From Jatrophihabitans sp035642535 (GTDB taxonomy: Bacteria > Actinomycetota > Actinomycetes > Mycobacteriales > Jatrophihabitantaceae), in NCBI GenBank assembly GCA_035642535.1, contig DASQSE010000048.1:1-64000 (forward strand): a stretch of DNA of 64,000 nucleotides. Reading direction: 5' to 3'. The position numbers and the translations under genes were made by a program. Position 1 is the stretch's first letter. Every line of letters starts with the position of its first letter. The notes beneath the pieces were generated by a model. The model saw only the letters and a list, made by a program, of their open reading frames with translations, was not told the DNA's origin and made no database searches. This document shows, in pieces, positions 7,619 to 16,654 of the stretch.

Positions 7619-10132
7619 ATGATCGACTTCGTGCTGGTGGGACGCGACGCGCAGTTCGCCCGCCTGGCCGACCTGCTGGCCGCTGACACCCCCGCGGTCG
7701 TCGTCGGGGAAGCCGGCATCGGCAAGACCACGCTGCTGCGGGCCGTCGCCGCGGCGAGCGGTCGACGGGTGTTCGAGGGCGGGGCGCTGTCGACGCTGTC
7801 CTGGCTCGAATACCTCGCACTGGAGCGCGCCACGGGCCGACGGCTGCCCGGCGACCCGACGGTCGTGGCCGCGGCAGTCGAGGCCGCCGTGGGAGACGGC
7901 GTGCTGCTGCTCGACGATCTGCAGTGGGCCGCGCCACCCAGCCTCGACACCGTGGAGCTGCTCGCCGGCCGGGTCGGTCTGGTGGCCGGGGTGCGCCGCG
8001 GCGACTCGGGTGCCGACCCGGCGCTCGATCGGCTCGCCGGCGCCGGCTTCGAGACGGTCGAGCTCGCCGGCCTGCGCGAGTCGGACGCGCGCAGCCTGCT
8101 GGAGCAGCTGCGGCCAGAGCTCGGCGCGGCCGGCGTGGCGCGGCTGATCGGCCGGACGGGAGGCAACCCGCTGCTGCTCCGCGAGCTCGCGGCGACCGGG
8201 GAGCCGTCCAAGTCGCTGCGGCTGGCGCTGGCCGCGCGGCTGCGCAAGCTGGACGAAGCGGGGCGCGAGGCGTTCGGGCTGCTCGCCCTGGCCGGTCGTT
8301 CGGTGTCCGTCGAGGGACTCGGCGCAGCCGGCGCCAAGAGCCTGCTCGCGGCGGGCCTGGCGCACGAGAGCCCCGAGGGCCGCATCGAGATCACGCACAC
8401 GCTGCTCGGCGAGGTGGCGCTCGACCAGCTCGACGACGCCGAGCACCGGCGTTTGCACGCCATCGTCGCGCGCAGCGTGGCCGACTCGGGCGAGGCCGCC
8501 CGGCACCACGCGCTCGCCGGCGAGCCGGCGGCTGCGTACCTGGCGGCGATGCGCGCCGCGGGCGACGCGGAACGCTCCGGTGAGCGCGCCAGCCACCTCG
8601 CCGTCGCTGCCTCGTGCGCGGACGGACCGGAGGCGGACGCGCTACGCGTCGAGGCGGCGCAGGCGCTCGAGGAGGCGCACGACTGGCCGGCGCTGTCCGG
8701 GCTGCTCGAGCAGCTGCGCCGCGGCCCGCCGGAGGTGCGCGCCAGCGCCGCGCTGCTGCGGGCCCGCGCCGCGTGGCACGCCGGCGATACCGAGGGACTG
8801 CGTCAGGCGCTGGAGGACGGTTTGCAGCTCGTCGGCGGGACCGGCAGCGACGTCGAGGTGCGGCTGCGCATCGAGGCGAGCCGCATTCCGATCTTCATCG
8901 ACAGCGACGCGGACGAGGGGCTGCGCACCGCGGCCGCGGCACTCGAGCTCGCCCGCACGACCGGGGTCGACGTACCGCGCGCGGAGTACCTGTACGGCAC
9001 AGCGCTCTACGCTGCGCAGCAGCCCGGCGCCGCGGAATCCCTGCAGCATGCAACCGAGACGGCACGCGCGACCGGTGACGTCGGCACCGAGATGCTCGCC
9101 GCGAACAACCTCGTCGCGCACCACGAGTCGATGGGCGATCCCGCCGTCGCGCGGGGCATCGCCGGCGATTACGTCAGGCGGGCGCGCGAGCTCGGGCTCG
9201 GCGTATGGGAGCGCTCGTTCCTGAGCGCAGTGAGCAACCTCGACTTCCACGCCGGGAACTACCCGGCCGTCCTCGACACGTCAGACCAGCTGCTCGACCT
9301 TCCGCTCGAGGCACGCACCCTTGAGGCGACCGTTGAGCGGCAGTGCCTCGCGCTGATCGACATCGGTCGCATCGACGAGGCGGAGCGCCGGATCGCGGCG
9401 TTGCCGGAGCGTCCCGACGACTGGACGTTGTACCGGCAGGTGGCCTGGGTGCGCACCGAGGCGGCCCTGTGGGGCGGGCGGCCGACACAGGCGCTGGAGC
9501 TGGCGCAAAACCTGCTCACAGGCCCCGAGGGCGATCTCAACATCGCGTTCGCGCACGTGTCGCGGGCGTGGGCGCTGTTCGACCTGGAGCGCGATCCCGG
9601 TCCTCCGGTCACGGCGAGCTACCCGGCGATGCTCTCGCCCGTCCCGGACGAGGTCCGCGGCATCTGCCTGATGCACGCAGGAGAGGATGCGGCCGCGATC
9701 GAGGCCTTCGAGCAGGCGGCCGAGGGATGGGCGCCCTATCACCGGCGCGGCGAGCTCCGTTGCCTGTGGGGCGCCGGGGAGGCAGCTCGGCGGCGTGCGG
9801 CCGCCGACGCCGTGGAGCGGTTACTGAACGCCGAGAAGCGCGCGCAGCGGCACGGCATGTTGCCGCTGCTCGCCCGCGTGCGGCGCTCGCTGCGCGCCGC
9901 CGGGCTGCGCCGTTCCGCGCCGCGCAGCCGCCGCGACGTCCGACTGCTCACCGACCGCGAGCGCGACGTGCTGCACCTGGTCGGCGACGGTCTGACGAAC
10001 GCCGAGATCGCCGGCCGGCTGGGCGTCTCACGGCACACCGTCGTCTCGCAGATCACGTCGGCGTCGGCCAAGCTCGGCGCGAGCAGCCGCAGCCACGCCG
10101 CCAGCCTCGTCGACCGACTTGCGGCCGTGTAG
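7619..10132 (+). CDS. Large ATP-binding LuxR-family transcriptional regulator (LAL-like)
   Basis: An 837-residue regulator. The N-terminal AAA/STAND NTPase has Walker A GEAGIGKTT (residues 30-38) and Walker B VLLLDDLQWA (about 98-107). The middle ~500 residues are alanine- and leucine-rich helical repeats of TPR type. The C-terminus has a LuxR helix-turn-helix from about residue 770 (LTDRERDVLHLVGDG, then GVSRHTVVSQ). Start ATG 7619 follows a 62-base gap with no strong ribosome site. A second, small LuxR-type gene begins 10 bases downstream, suggesting co-transcription. Inducer and targets unknown. Confidence 0.88.
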   Translation: MIDFVLVGRDAQFARLADLLAADTPAVVVGEAGIGKTTLLRAVAAASGRRVFEGGALSTLSWLEYLALERATGRRLPGDPTVVAAAVEAAVGDGVLLLDDLQWAAPPSLDTVELLAGRVGLVAGVRRGDSGADPALDRLAGAGFETVELAGLRESDARSLLEQLRPELGAAGVARLIGRTGGNPLLLRELAATGEPSKSLRLALAARLRKLDEAGREAFGLLALAGRSVSVEGLGAAGAKSLLAAGLAHESPEGRIEITHTLLGEVALDQLDDAEHRRLHAIVARSVADSGEAARHHALAGEPAAAYLAAMRAAGDAERSGERASHLAVAASCADGPEADALRVEAAQALEEAHDWPALSGLLEQLRRGPPEVRASAALLRARAAWHAGDTEGLRQALEDGLQLVGGTGSDVEVRLRIEASRIPIFIDSDADEGLRTAAAALELARTTGVDVPRAEYLYGTALYAAQQPGAAESLQHATETARATGDVGTEMLAANNLVAHHESMGDPAVARGIAGDYVRRARELGLGVWERSFLSAVSNLDFHAGNYPAVLDTSDQLLDLPLEARTLEATVERQCLALIDIGRIDEAERRIAALPERPDDWTLYRQVAWVRTEAALWGGRPTQALELAQNLLTGPEGDLNIAFAHVSRAWALFDLERDPGPPVTASYPAMLSPVPDEVRGICLMHAGEDAAAIEAFEQAAEGWAPYHRRGELRCLWGAGEAARRRAAADAVERLLNAEKRAQRHGMLPLLARVRRSLRAAGLRRSAPRSRRDVRLLTDRERDVLHLVGDGLTNAEIAGRLGVSRHTVVSQITSASAKLGASSRSHAASLVDRLAAV

Positions 10133-10142
10133 CAGGTCCGCG

Positions 10143-10640
10143 GTGCCCACCTTCGTCGTGCTGGAGCAGGCTCCGGAGTCCGCGGTCAGGGAGGCAGCAG
10201 CCGAGCTCGCCGCCGACGGCGCGCAGATCGTGCAGGGTTGGCGCGCCACGGCCGGTTCCGTCGTCTGCGTCGGCCGGGTCCGGACTGCGGCGGACGCGGC
10301 GGACGCGGTGCTCGCTGCCGTCGCCGGAGCCGGTCTGGCGGTCGCGGCGGACGCCCCGCGCGAGGTGATCGACCAGCTGTGCGACGACCTGCGCCGGATC
10401 GGCGAGGTCGACCACCGGGTCGGCCCGCCGAGTGGCCCCGCGCTGGCCAAGGAGGAGCGGGCGCTGCTGGAACTGCTGATGTCCGGCGCCGCCCTCGGCG
10501 AAGCGGCCCGCGAACTGCACATCTCGCGACGCACCGCGGATCGGCGCCTCGCCGCGGCCCGCACCGCACTCGGGGCACGCACGACCGCCGAGGCACTGCG
10601 GCTCGCCGCGCGGCTCGGCATCGCAACGCCGCCCCGCTGA
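10143..10640 (+). CDS. Small LuxR-type HTH protein
   Basis: A 165-residue protein starting at GTG 10143, 10 bases after the large regulator. The N-terminal ~100 residues are an alanine-rich alpha/beta domain I do not recognise (VVCVGRVRTAADAAD). The C-terminus is a LuxR-type helix-turn-helix (KEERALLELLMSGA, then HISRRTADRRLAAARTALG). The close spacing suggests that it is translated with, and may act beside, the large LuxR regulator. It lacks an obvious receiver or kinase-interacting domain, so its signal is unknown. Confidence 0.7.
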   Translation: MPTFVVLEQAPESAVREAAAELAADGAQIVQGWRATAGSVVCVGRVRTAADAADAVLAAVAGAGLAVAADAPREVIDQLCDDLRRIGEVDHRVGPPSGPALAKEERALLELLMSGAALGEAARELHISRRTADRRLAAARTALGARTTAEALRLAARLGIATPPR

Positions 10641-10673
10641 TCCGTCCGGGCGGGTGGAATGGACGGAGTCGGA

Positions 10674-10841
10674 CTATTCGCCGTACCAGTCGAGGACGAT
10701 CTCCTTGGCGTGGTCGCCGGCCTCCGGATTGGCCCACGACACCAGCGCGCCGCCGTCGCGCGCCGCATGCGCCGACTTGTGATCGACGCGAAGCTGGCAT
10801 CGAGTGTCCTCAAGCTGGCTCGGGCACTGCTCGTCGGTCAC
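10674..10841 (-). CDS. Small hypothetical protein with C-C-H-H pattern
   Basis: A possible 55-residue protein starting at GTG 10841. It contains Cys-x8-Cys followed by DHKSAH, then a tryptophan-containing tail (SWANPEA), a layout seen in small actinobacterial proteins with a putative metal-binding C-C-H-H set. There is no good ribosome site, and an upstream extension to 10949 is possible but looks non-coding. Base composition here is lower in G+C than around it. I do not recognise the family with certainty, and it may be a remnant. Confidence 0.4.
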   Translation of the reverse strand: MTDEQCPSQLEDTRCQLRVDHKSAHAARDGGALVSWANPEAGDHAKEIVLDWYGE

Positions 10842-10949
10842 TGTCACGAGATCGCACAGTAATAGTAAGCGCTTGCTCTCACCTGGGACTTTGGTCCTAA
10901 ATCCCGCTGCAACATATCGGGCGGCTGCCCCGTTGAGGAGTGCAATCAC

Positions 10950-11241
10950 AGACGAGGGGCGGTCCGGTGACGTCTACCCGCTCGACGAACCGAACTGTGA
11001 CCCGGTTGAGCAGTGCACAACCCGCCGCCTGGATGACGGCTCGCTCCGTGCGATCGGTCACACGGCGCCGAATTCCGCTGGCAGCGTGACGTATGTCGTC
11101 AACGTCATCCGCTCCGACGGCGTCGCCATCCTGCTGCGGGTGAGCAACGAGAGCGACCCGCTGGGCCGCGACGTCCTGGCGCCCGAGCCGCCACTGACCA
11201 CGGACCAGATGACCTCCATCGTCACGTCGGATCTCTGGTGA
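10950..11241 (+). pseudogene. C-terminal remnant of a secreted/membrane actinobacterial protein
   Basis: The frame ending at 11241 encodes about 95 residues with a distinctive tail: charged loops, the stretch VTYVVNVIRSDGVAILLRVS, and a C-terminus PEPPLTTDQMTSIVTSDLW. This closely resembles the C-terminal half of common actinobacterial anchored proteins that end in a PPLT-x-x-Q motif. No signal peptide, membrane segment or convincing start precedes it; bases upstream read as non-coding. I therefore call it a truncated gene rather than a complete CDS. Its 3' end overlaps the small convergent Cys-rich gene by 20 bases. Confidence 0.4.
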
Positions 11242-11401
11242 CCGCCTCGTAGCCGTCGCACTCCGAGACCGGCAGCCGCGGGTACTTCGCGAAGCGGCTG
11301 TCGGTCTGGGCAAGCCCGCAGCGGAGGTACACGGTGCCGCGCCGGGTTGGGCGGATGACCGCGTGCCCGCAGTGTCCGCACAATCCCGCGTGCGCCCGCA
11401 T
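11222..11401 (-). CDS. Small conserved actinobacterial Cys-containing protein
   Basis: A 59-residue protein with CGHCGHAV near the N-terminus and a conserved body reading RGTVYLRCGL and SRFAKYPRLPV followed by a Cys. This resembles a family of short actinobacterial proteins of unknown function with four cysteines, possibly metal-binding. I chose ATG 11401 because the conserved part begins directly after it; no clear Shine-Dalgarno is seen, and a longer start at GTG 11422 is possible. Confidence 0.55.
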   Translation of the reverse strand: MRAHAGLCGHCGHAVIRPTRRGTVYLRCGLAQTDSRFAKYPRLPVSECDGYEAVTRDPT

Positions 11402-11519
11402 GTCGGCCGCTGCGTCATTCACCTCGGCATCATGCCCGAAGCAATCGTTGAGCCGGCCTAAACGCGCGTTCAGAGATCGGCCATTGATCGGCACAGCCCG
11501 CACCGGCACTGTTCGGATT

Positions 11520-11966
11520 GTGTCGGAACATCCCAATGCGCACGTGCTGCGCCGCTTCTACGCCGCCTTCGGCGAGCCTGACCTGGACGCGCTCGGCGCC
11601 TGCGTCACCTCCGATCTCGTGTGGCATCTGCCGGGCAGCAGTCCGATCTCGGGCCACTGGCGCGGGCTGAGCGGTCTCCTGAACGGCATCCGCGAGATCG
11701 CGATGACGCTCGGCGCCGGCCGCAACGGCTTCGAGCTGCTGCACGTGTTCGCCGACGACGACTGCGCGATCAGCATCCACCGCGACTTCTACACCGGCGC
11801 GGACAACCAGTTCGACCTGCGCTACCTGGTGTACGCGCGGATGTCCGGTGGCCGCATCGCCGAGGTGTGGGAAGTGCCGTTCGACCAGGCCGAGAACGAC
11901 CGCTACTACGCCGTCCAGGCGGCCCAACTCGCGCGCCTCGGCCGCGAGGCACCGCTCGCCAGCTGA
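11520..11966 (+). CDS. NTF2/SnoaL-like protein
   Basis: A 148-residue protein of the cone-shaped NTF2/SnoaL fold: an N-terminal helix (HVLRRFYAAFGEPDLDAL), then DLVWHLPGSSPISG, and a beta-rich remainder. Members are small ligand-binding proteins, isomerases or hydrolases. I chose GTG 11520; the ribosome site is weak. It sits 16 bases before the MFS transporter gene on the same strand, so the pair is probably one operon, and it might act on the transported compound. No catalytic residues can be assigned. Confidence 0.75.
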   Translation: MSEHPNAHVLRRFYAAFGEPDLDALGACVTSDLVWHLPGSSPISGHWRGLSGLLNGIREIAMTLGAGRNGFELLHVFADDDCAISIHRDFYTGADNQFDLRYLVYARMSGGRIAEVWEVPFDQAENDRYYAVQAAQLARLGREAPLAS

Positions 11967-11982
11967 CAGGAGGCCAATCCCG

Positions 11983-13515
11983 ATGCATGCCAGCCAGCTC
12001 GCCAAGCCGACGGGCGAATGTCTGTGCGGTCCGTGCCGCGACGTACCTCAGCCGAAGCCCGCAACACCGCCGGCCACCCGCCTCGACGCACGCGCCTGGG
12101 GCGCGCTGCTCGTGCTGTGCGGAGCCGTGTTCCTCGACGGCCTGGACGTCTCGATGGTCGGCGTCGCGCTGCCCTCGATCCGCGCGGATCTCGGACTGTC
12201 GACGTCGACGCTGCAGTGGATCGTCTCCGGGTACGTGCTCGGGTACGGCGGGCTGCTGCTGCTCGGCGGGCGGACCGCCGATCTGCTCGGCCGGCGTCGG
12301 GTCTTCATCGCCGCCTTGGCGGTGTTCGCGGTCGCCTCGTTGCTCGGCGGCTTGGTGAGCACCGGCCCGCTGCTCATTGCGTCCCGGTTCGTCAAGGGCG
12401 TGGCCGCGGCATTCACCGCACCGGCCGGGATGTCCATCCTGACCACGTCCTTCGCGGAGGGGCCGGCGCGCAACAAGGCACTCGCCGTGTTCACGACCAC
12501 CGGCGCGAGCGGGTTCTCGTTCGGGCTGATCATGGGCGGGCTGCTGACCGAAGTCGGCTGGCGGTGGACCTTCCTGGTGCCGGCACCCGTCGCGCTCGCG
12601 CTCTTCTTCCTGGCGCAGCGCCTGATCGCGCCGGACACCGAGCGCCGGCAGGCGCAGCACTCGTACGACGTGCCGGGCGCCGCGTGTGTGACTGTGGCGA
12701 TGCTGTCTCTCGTGTTCACGATCGTGCGGGCACCGGATGTCGGCTGGGCAGCGCCCGAGACGGTCGTCGGATTCTGCCTCGCGGTCGTCCTGCTCGCCGC
12801 CTTCATCGCGATCGAGCAGCGCTCGGCGCACCCGTTGGTGCGGTTGAGCATCCTGCGCACGCCCGGCCTGGCGCGCGCGAACGTCGCCGGACTCGCGGTC
12901 CTCGGCGCGTATGTGGCGTTCCAGTTCCTCACCACGCTGTACCTGCAGCAATCGCGCGGCTACTCGGCACTCGAAACCGCGCTGGCGTTCCTGCCGGGCG
13001 GGCTGGTGGTGGCGATCGGCGCGCCGAACATGAGCCCGGTGATCGACCGGTTCGGGCCGCGCCGGGTGCTGGCCGCCGGCCTCGCCGTCTTCACCGTCGG
13101 CTACGCGCTGTTCCTGCGCATCGGGGACGGGTTCAGCTACCCGTCCGTGCTGCTGCCGACGATGGTGCTCATCGGCATCGGGTTCGCGCTCGCGTTCCCG
13201 TCCCTGAATGCTGCGGCCACCGCCGGCGTCGCCGACGAGGAGCAGGGGCTGGCTTCCGGGCTGGTGAACACGTCGTTCCAGATCGGCGGCGCGATCGTGC
13301 TCGCGGTCGTCACGGCCATCGTCGCCGGTGGTGACGGCGCGACATCTGCGGACGGGCTGCCCGACGGCTATCTCGCCGGCCTAGGCGTGATCACCGCGAT
13401 CGTCGTGTTCGCGTTCGTGCTCGTCACTGCGCAGCGCCGGACGCGGGTCGTGATGCAGGAGGTGCCTGGCGCGACCGTCGTCGGGGAGACCGCGCCCGCC
13501 GAGGCTGCTTCCTAG
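11983..13515 (+). CDS. MFS transporter, DHA2/EmrB-QacA type
   Basis: A 510-residue exporter with 14 predicted membrane helices. The DHA2 signature is visible: FLDGLDVSMVGVALPSI in helix 1, the motif-A loop GGRTADLLGRRRVF, and an internal proline/glycine-rich helix 5. ATG 11983 follows AGGAGG at 11968-11973 with 9-base spacing. The first ~35 residues are an unusual cytosolic extension with CLCGPC. It is convergent with the LysR gene; the two stop codons share the palindrome CTAG. Probably a proton-driven drug or metabolite exporter. Confidence 0.88.
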   Translation: MHASQLAKPTGECLCGPCRDVPQPKPATPPATRLDARAWGALLVLCGAVFLDGLDVSMVGVALPSIRADLGLSTSTLQWIVSGYVLGYGGLLLLGGRTADLLGRRRVFIAALAVFAVASLLGGLVSTGPLLIASRFVKGVAAAFTAPAGMSILTTSFAEGPARNKALAVFTTTGASGFSFGLIMGGLLTEVGWRWTFLVPAPVALALFFLAQRLIAPDTERRQAQHSYDVPGAACVTVAMLSLVFTIVRAPDVGWAAPETVVGFCLAVVLLAAFIAIEQRSAHPLVRLSILRTPGLARANVAGLAVLGAYVAFQFLTTLYLQQSRGYSALETALAFLPGGLVVAIGAPNMSPVIDRFGPRRVLAAGLAVFTVGYALFLRIGDGFSYPSVLLPTMVLIGIGFALAFPSLNAAATAGVADEEQGLASGLVNTSFQIGGAIVLAVVTAIVAGGDGATSADGLPDGYLAGLGVITAIVVFAFVLVTAQRRTRVVMQEVPGATVVGETAPAEAAS

Positions 13516-14393
13516 GGCACGATGTCGCGGGCGACCGCGGCCAGGGAGCGGATCCGGGCGTTCTCGTGTGCGGCGCACCAGATCAGCCCGAGCGGCACCG
13601 GTGGCATGTCGCGGATCGGGATGAGCACGATCTGATCGCCCAACCGGGAGATCATCGAGGCCATCGTCGGGTGGATGGCCTGCCCCCGCGCGACCAAGCT
13701 CATGCCCTCGGCGAAGGTCTGCACCGGGGTGGGATGCACCAGTACCTGACGACCGGAGGGCGTCCGCTCCGGCACGATCGCCTTCCGGAAGCTGCCCGGC
13801 GCAAGCGTCCAGTTCGGCACCGGGAAGTCGGCGAGCACTTCGACCGACACATCCGGCTCGGACGCCAGCTCGTGATCGACGGCCACGGCCAGCATGCGCG
13901 CGTCCTCCGCGATCACCGGCCCCACGGTCAGATCCGGTTCGTCGACGACGAGCCAGTTGACGAGCACGTCCACCTGCCCGGCGCGTAGTCCCGAGAGCGG
14001 ATCGAAGATCTGCACCTCGTGCAGCGAGACCGTGCACTCCGGCTGGGCCCGCTCGAAGGCGACGACCAACTGGTCGAGCGGTGGCCCCGCGGTCGTTGAG
14101 GTGAAGGCGAGGCGCAAGAGTCCGGCCGGTGAGCGCGCCGCGGTGCGCGCGGTGGCCAGCGCGGCGGTCAGCTGCTCGTAAGCGGGCGCCAGCTCGGCGC
14201 GCAGCCGATCGCCGAGCGGGGTCAGCGTGACCCGACGGCTGGTGCGCTCGAACAGCGTCCCGCCGATTTCGCGCTCCATGTCATGGATACGCTGGCTGAC
14301 CCGGGCAGGGGACACGTACGTGCGTGCCGCGGTGCGTCCGAAGTGCAGTTCCTCGGCGAGGACGAGGAACGCTTCGACGTCGGCCAACTCCAC
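13512..14393 (-). CDS. LysR-family transcriptional regulator
   Basis: A 293-residue LysR regulator of normal length. The N-terminal winged HTH (residues ~1-60) reads VELADVEAFLVLAEELHFGR, then SPARVSQRIHDMEREIGG and LFERTSRRV. The effector-binding domain has the usual mixed alpha/beta pattern (LRLAFTSTTAGPPLDQLVVAF). I chose GTG 14393 since it places the HTH directly at the N-terminus; longer readings overlap the divergent galactosidase gene. It faces that gene with 58 bases between the starts, so it may regulate it and/or the adjacent MFS exporter. Confidence 0.85.
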   Translation of the reverse strand: MELADVEAFLVLAEELHFGRTAARTYVSPARVSQRIHDMEREIGGTLFERTSRRVTLTPLGDRLRAELAPAYEQLTAALATARTAARSPAGLLRLAFTSTTAGPPLDQLVVAFERAQPECTVSLHEVQIFDPLSGLRAGQVDVLVNWLVVDEPDLTVGPVIAEDARMLAVAVDHELASEPDVSVEVLADFPVPNWTLAPGSFRKAIVPERTPSGRQVLVHPTPVQTFAEGMSLVARGQAIHPTMASMISRLGDQIVLIPIRDMPPVPLGLIWCAAHENARIRSLAAVARDIVP

Positions 14394-14410
14394 GTCGCTG
14401 AGCTTGGCCG

Positions 14411-14420
14411 CCGATATCGC
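14411..14420. promoter_or_regulatory. CGATATCG palindrome between LysR and alpha-galactosidase
   Basis: CGATATCG (14412-14419) lies in the divergent LysR/alpha-galactosidase promoter. It matches the core of the motif repeated through 21.7-56.5 kb but lacks the flanking similarity, so it may be a LysR site or chance. Confidence 0.3.
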
Positions 14421-14451
14421 GAAGCACAATGTATTTGGAGACGATCGAGCC

Positions 14452-16524
14452 GTGCGCTTTCCGTCTGACGGCCCAGGTACCCGGCTGATTCTCGACACGG
14501 ACGGCGACCCGCTCCGGCTGCCGGTGATCCGCTGGGTGGGGTGCGGAGACGCCGAACTCCCCGATTCCCGACCCGGGGTGCCGCTGCTGGCCGAGCACGC
14601 ACGTGGCTTCTTCGGCCGGCCCGGATTGCGCGGGCATCGGCTGGACGCGGACGGGGCGGCCGGCCGCGGCTGGTCCACCGCCTTCGAGCCGGTTTCGGTT
14701 CGGACGGAGCACCGGCTGCTGACGATCGAGGCGGTGGACGCGGCGGCCGGGCTGGTGTTGCGCACGGAGGTGGAGGCGCTGCCCGGCGGCGCGCTGCGTG
14801 CCCGGCACGTGCTGACCAACCGGCAGCCGTCCGGGTACCTGCTCGAGGGTCTCGAGGTGAGCGTCCCACTGCCCGATACCGCCGTCGAGCTGCTCGACTT
14901 CACCGGCCGGCACATGGGCGAGCGCAGTCCGCAGCGTCATCCGATCGGCGACGGCGTCTGGCTGCGCGAATCGCGCGGCGGCCGGCCGGGCCTGGACGCG
15001 GCGTCCATGCTGATCGCCGGTCCGGCCGGCTTCGGCTTCGGGTCCGGTGAGCTGCTCGCGGTGAGCGTCGCGTGCAGCGGCAACTCGGTGCTGTTCGCGC
15101 AGCGGTCTGCGGCCGACGTCGCGATGGTGGGCGGCGGCGAGCTGCTGCTGCCCGGCGAGCTCGTCCTTCGCGAAGGCGAGTCCTACACGTCGCCGTGGGT
15201 CTTCGTCGTGGCCGTCGACGACGGGCTGGACGGCGTCGCCGCGGCGCTGCACGCCTGGCAACGGTCGCTGGCCGCGCATCCGCCGGTGCAGCCGGTCACC
15301 TTGAACACCTGGGAGGCGGTGTACTTCGATCACGACCTGGCTCGGCTGCTCGATCTGGTGAAGCGCGCGGCGCGGGTCGGCGTGGAGCGGTTCGTGCTCG
15401 ACGACGGGTGGTTCCGCGCGCGCCGCGACGACACCGCCGGGCTGGGCGACTGGTTCGTGGACGAGACAGTGTGGCCGGACGGGCTGCGGCCGCTCGTCGA
15501 TGCCGTCCACGACGCCGGCATGCAGTTCGGGCTGTGGGTGGAGCCGGAGATGATCAATCCGGACTCCGACCTGTTCCGCGCCCACCCGGATTGGGCGCTC
15601 GCCGCCGCGGGCGAGCGCACCCCGCTGCTCAAGCGCAACCAGCTCGTCCTCGACCTGACGAATCCGGCCGCCTGGGCCTACCTGCGCGAGCGGCTGGACG
15701 CTTTGCTGCGTGAGTATCGGATCGACTACCTCAAGTGGGACCACAACCGGCCGTTGCTCGAGGCCGGGAGCCCGCTGCGCGGCGGCGCACCGGTCGTCCA
15801 CGCGCAGAACATCGCGTTCGGCCGGCTGGTCGACGCGCTGCGTTCGGCCCACCCGCACGTCGCGATCGAGTCCTGCGCCTCCGGCGGTGGCCGCATCGAT
15901 CTCGACGTGCTGGAGCACGTGCAGCGGGTGTGGACCTCCGATCAGACCGACGCGCTGGCCCGACAGCACATCCAACGCTGGACGACGCAACTGGTCGCTC
16001 CCGAATATCTCGGCGCGCACGTGTCCGCACCCACGGCGCATCACACCGCGCGGACCTTCTCGCTCGACTTCCGCGCCGGCACCGCGCTGTTCGCCGCGTT
16101 CGGCATCGAGTGGGATCTCAGCCTGGCCGGCAAGGACGATCTCGACCGGGTCGCCGCCTGGGTGCGGATGCACAAGAAGTGGCGCCCCGTCCTGCACACC
16201 GGCCGCACGGTGCGCCTCGACCTGACCGACCCAGCGGTGCTCGCGCACGGCGTGATCGCCGCCGACCGGCGCAGCGCCCTGCTTGCGCACGTCCAGCTCG
16301 ACGAGTCGAGTTCCGACCGTGGTGTCGTGCTGCGCGTGCCGGGCCTGGACCCGGCGCTGCGCTATGCCCCGACCTGGGCCGGCCCCGCCGACCCGTCGCC
16401 GCTGGATCCGGCCGGCCCGACCGGCGGGCAGTCGTTGAGCGGCGCCGCGCTCGCGCGCAGCGGGCTCTGGCTGGCCCGTTGCCGCCCGGAAACGATCCGG
16501 CTGATCGCCCTCGTTGCGGTCTAG
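14452..16524 (+). CDS. Alpha-galactosidase, GH36 family
   Basis: A 690-residue cytosolic glycoside hydrolase (no signal peptide). It has the N-terminal beta-sandwich and a (beta/alpha)8 barrel with GH36 hallmarks: DDGWF near residue 320, nucleophile Asp430 in YLKWDHNR, the loop SCASGGGRID, and the likely acid/base Asp497 in TSDQTD. It removes terminal alpha-1,6-galactose from raffinose-type sugars or galactomannan fragments. I chose GTG 14452 with GGAG at 14437-14440. The divergent LysR gene suggests inducible expression. No sugar transporter is adjacent. Confidence 0.9.
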   Translation: MRFPSDGPGTRLILDTDGDPLRLPVIRWVGCGDAELPDSRPGVPLLAEHARGFFGRPGLRGHRLDADGAAGRGWSTAFEPVSVRTEHRLLTIEAVDAAAGLVLRTEVEALPGGALRARHVLTNRQPSGYLLEGLEVSVPLPDTAVELLDFTGRHMGERSPQRHPIGDGVWLRESRGGRPGLDAASMLIAGPAGFGFGSGELLAVSVACSGNSVLFAQRSAADVAMVGGGELLLPGELVLREGESYTSPWVFVVAVDDGLDGVAAALHAWQRSLAAHPPVQPVTLNTWEAVYFDHDLARLLDLVKRAARVGVERFVLDDGWFRARRDDTAGLGDWFVDETVWPDGLRPLVDAVHDAGMQFGLWVEPEMINPDSDLFRAHPDWALAAAGERTPLLKRNQLVLDLTNPAAWAYLRERLDALLREYRIDYLKWDHNRPLLEAGSPLRGGAPVVHAQNIAFGRLVDALRSAHPHVAIESCASGGGRIDLDVLEHVQRVWTSDQTDALARQHIQRWTTQLVAPEYLGAHVSAPTAHHTARTFSLDFRAGTALFAAFGIEWDLSLAGKDDLDRVAAWVRMHKKWRPVLHTGRTVRLDLTDPAVLAHGVIAADRRSALLAHVQLDESSSDRGVVLRVPGLDPALRYAPTWAGPADPSPLDPAGPTGGQSLSGAALARSGLWLARCRPETIRLIALVAV

Positions 16525-16549
16525 CGTTCGCCCCGAGATCCCGGCCGCG

Positions 16550-16601
16550 CGATGATCAAGCAGAAACCTCGCCTATGGCTCGCATTGGTGCTTGATCATC
16601 G
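16550..16601. repeat. Perfect 13-bp inverted repeat (hairpin)
   Basis: CGATGATCAAGCA (16550-16562) is repeated as its exact reverse complement at 16589-16601 with a 26-base loop. It lies between the galactosidase stop and the DUF202 gene. There is no T-tract, so it could be a terminator of an actinobacterial type or a dispersed palindromic element. Confidence 0.6.
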
Positions 16602-16654
16602 TCGGATGGTGCCGGCCCGCGACGTGTGCACCGGATGCTGCGATCATCGCGGCT

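Noticed and set aside
14394..14915. Upstream extension of the LysR reading frame to 14915
   Set aside because: It runs antisense through the alpha-galactosidase N-terminus, is Ser/Arg/Pro-rich and non-conserved, and would bury the HTH far from the N-terminus.
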